Assembly (NCBI RefSeq): GCF_025567045.1 | Contig: NZ_JAOQJK010000003.1 | Location: forward strand, 248,001 to 312,000 | Length of the DNA stretch: 64,000 nucleotides | Direction: 5' to 3' | Source of the DNA: Barnesiella propionica | GTDB taxonomy: Bacteria; Bacteroidota; Bacteroidia; Bacteroidales; Barnesiellaceae | Shown: piece after piece, positions 62,894 through 64,000 of the stretch | Layout: each line of letters opens with the position of its first letter | How positions within the stretch are numbered: the first letter of the stretch is position 1 | The notes under the pieces: model-generated | Seen by the model: the letters and a program-made list of their open reading frames with translations, nothing else | Told to the model about the DNA's origin: nothing | Database searches by the model: none | Program-made: the position numbers and the translations under genes

Positions 62894-64000
62894 TTACTTA
62901 AACATCTTCACCACTTTTTCCACCGCAGTGATAAAAGCGTCGGCTTCCGCCTGGGTATTATAAACAGCAAACGAAGCCCGTACCGTACCTTCGATACCTA
63001 AAGATGTCATCAAAGGCTGCGCACAATGATGTCCGGTACGGACAGCTATTCCCAGCTTATCCAGCAACATCCCCATATCGTAATGGTGAATTCCGTCTAC
63101 CAGAAAAGATATGACGGAGCTTTTCTCAGGAGCCGTGCCGAAAATACGCATCCCTTCTATTTTCATTAATCGTTCTGTCGTATATTTCATCAGACCGGCT
63201 TCATGAGAAGCGATGTTCTCAAGCCCTATACGATCGACATAATCCAGAGCTGAAGCGAACGCCGTAGTACCCACATAATCCGGAGTGCCGGCCTCAAACT
63301 TAAAAGGGAGGTTTCCGAACGTAGTCTTTTCAAAATCCACATGAGCGATCATTTCGCCTCCACCCTGATACGGAGGCATCTCATTCAGCCATTTCTCCTT
63401 ACCGTACAATACTCCTATTCCGGTAGGGCCATATACTTTATGAGCAGACAGCACATAAAAGTCGGCATCCAGATCTTGCACGTCTATCCGGAGATGAGGT
63501 GCGGCCTGAGCTCCGTCAATAAGAACAGGAACACCTTTTTCATGGGCATACCTGATCATTTCTTTTACCGGATTCACCGTACCCAGTACATTAGAAACAT
63601 GAGACAAACTGACAAACCGCGTACGCTCATTAAATAATGACCGATAAACTTCCTGATCGAGTACCCCATGCTCATCTATCGGAACCACACGCAAACCGAT
63701 TTTTTTATCACTTTGCAGCAATTGCCAGGGTACTATATTAGCATGATGCTCCATGACGGTAAGAATAATCTCATCTCCGTCACTCAAGTATTTCTTCCCG
63801 AAAGAAGACGCTACCAGATTTATCGATTCAGTCGTTCCACGAGTAAAAATCACCTCTTCGCTCTTAGGAGCGTTGATAAACTTACGTACTCTTTCACGGG
63901 CACTCTCATGAGCATCGGTAGCTTCCTGGCTTAACGTATGCACTCCCCGGTGAACATTGGCATTAATACGACAATACGTATCCGAGATTCTTTCAAAGAC
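62894..64000 (-). CDS. sufS: SufS-type cysteine desulfurase, 5' end cut by the window
   Basis: 369 residues are visible; the reading stays open to base 64000 and the first 35-40 residues are missing. The frame at the edge reads YCRINANVHRGVH, the normal group-II sequence before TLSQEATDAHESARERV. The PLP lysine lies in SAHKVYGPTGIGVLYG, and the active-site Cys in RTGHHCAQP, the SufS form. It takes sulfur from cysteine for the SUF Fe-S pathway. Other suf genes are probably beyond the edge. Confidence 0.95.
   Translation of the reverse strand, partial: VFERISDTYCRINANVHRGVHTLSQEATDAHESARERVRKFINAPKSEEVIFTRGTTESINLVASSFGKKYLSDGDEIILTVMEHHANIVPWQLLQSDKKIGLRVVPIDEHGVLDQEVYRSLFNERTRFVSLSHVSNVLGTVNPVKEMIRYAHEKGVPVLIDGAQAAPHLRIDVQDLDADFYVLSAHKVYGPTGIGVLYGKEKWLNEMPPYQGGGEMIAHVDFEKTTFGNLPFKFEAGTPDYVGTTAFASALDYVDRIGLENIASHEAGLMKYTTERLMKIEGMRIFGTAPEKSSVISFLVDGIHHYDMGMLLDKLGIAVRTGHHCAQPLMTSLGIEGTVRASFAVYNTQAEADAFITAVEKVVKMFK

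Overview
The window looks like ordinary chromosome from an anaerobic, gut-type member of the order Bacteroidales (Bacteroides / Barnesiella / Coprobacter neighbourhood). Three things point there. Most promoters carry the Bacteroidetes -7 box TAnnTTTG, several with TTTG or TTG 19-21 bp upstream, and Shine-Dalgarno sites are scarce. The gene content includes gldD, gldE, gldH, an LruC-domain lipoprotein, DUF5683, a RicT-like PSP1 protein and an MBOAT/SGNH cluster. The gene orders parA-parB-DUF5683-LysM transglycosylase and argR-GNAT-argG-argC-argD-proC also fit. The species is not determined. No rRNA, tRNA, CRISPR array, insertion sequence or prophage was seen. Both ends cut genes: the 3' end of frr on the left and the 5' end of a SufS-type desulfurase on the right.

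Layout. 0-10.6 kb: end of frr, an LruC-domain surface lipoprotein, fhs, rsgA, an NlpC/P60 hydrolase, then a minus-strand block of gldH, RicT-like, rny, zapA and a ZapB-like coiled coil. 10.7-18.1 kb: a type I pullulanase, a secreted protein with a type IX-like C-terminal domain, and an operon of an MBOAT acyltransferase with two SGNH proteins. 18.3-22.1 kb: cardiolipin synthase and a PiT phosphate transporter. 22.2-26.3 kb: a two-gene operon of a membrane TIR protein and a secreted protein with eleven near-identical TPR units; this is the most unusual locus. 26.5-30.5 kb: the parA-parB-DUF5683-transglycosylase operon. 30.9-33.4 kb: a ferredoxin-nitroreductase, surE and an M48 lipoprotein.

33.7-39.0 kb: the arginine/proline operon, with two candidate ARG boxes before argR, one of them on the predicted transcription start. 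39.1-45.0 kb: a secreted zinc metalloprotease, ssb, gldE, gldD and a phosphopantetheinyl transferase. 45.0-50.4 kb: a copper chaperone and copA, bactofilin, folB, rpiB and a ModF-like double ABC ATPase. 50.8-56.0 kb: a BamA-family porin overlapping an EptA-like transferase, a DPM1-like glycosyltransferase and dihydroorotase. 56.1-64.0 kb: a tiny lipoprotein, an acyl-CoA synthetase, mtaB, an LpxL-like acyltransferase, a GT2, a transglutaminase-like membrane protein and sufS.

Much of the window serves the envelope: lipid A and phospholipid synthesis, O-acylation, peptidoglycan cleavage and outer membrane insertion. The rest is core metabolism and chromosome maintenance. Several minus-strand and plus-strand genes have in-frame upstream extensions starting at TTG. 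In two of them the TTG is the last three bases of a TAnnTTTG promoter box, so the shorter ATG start is reported.
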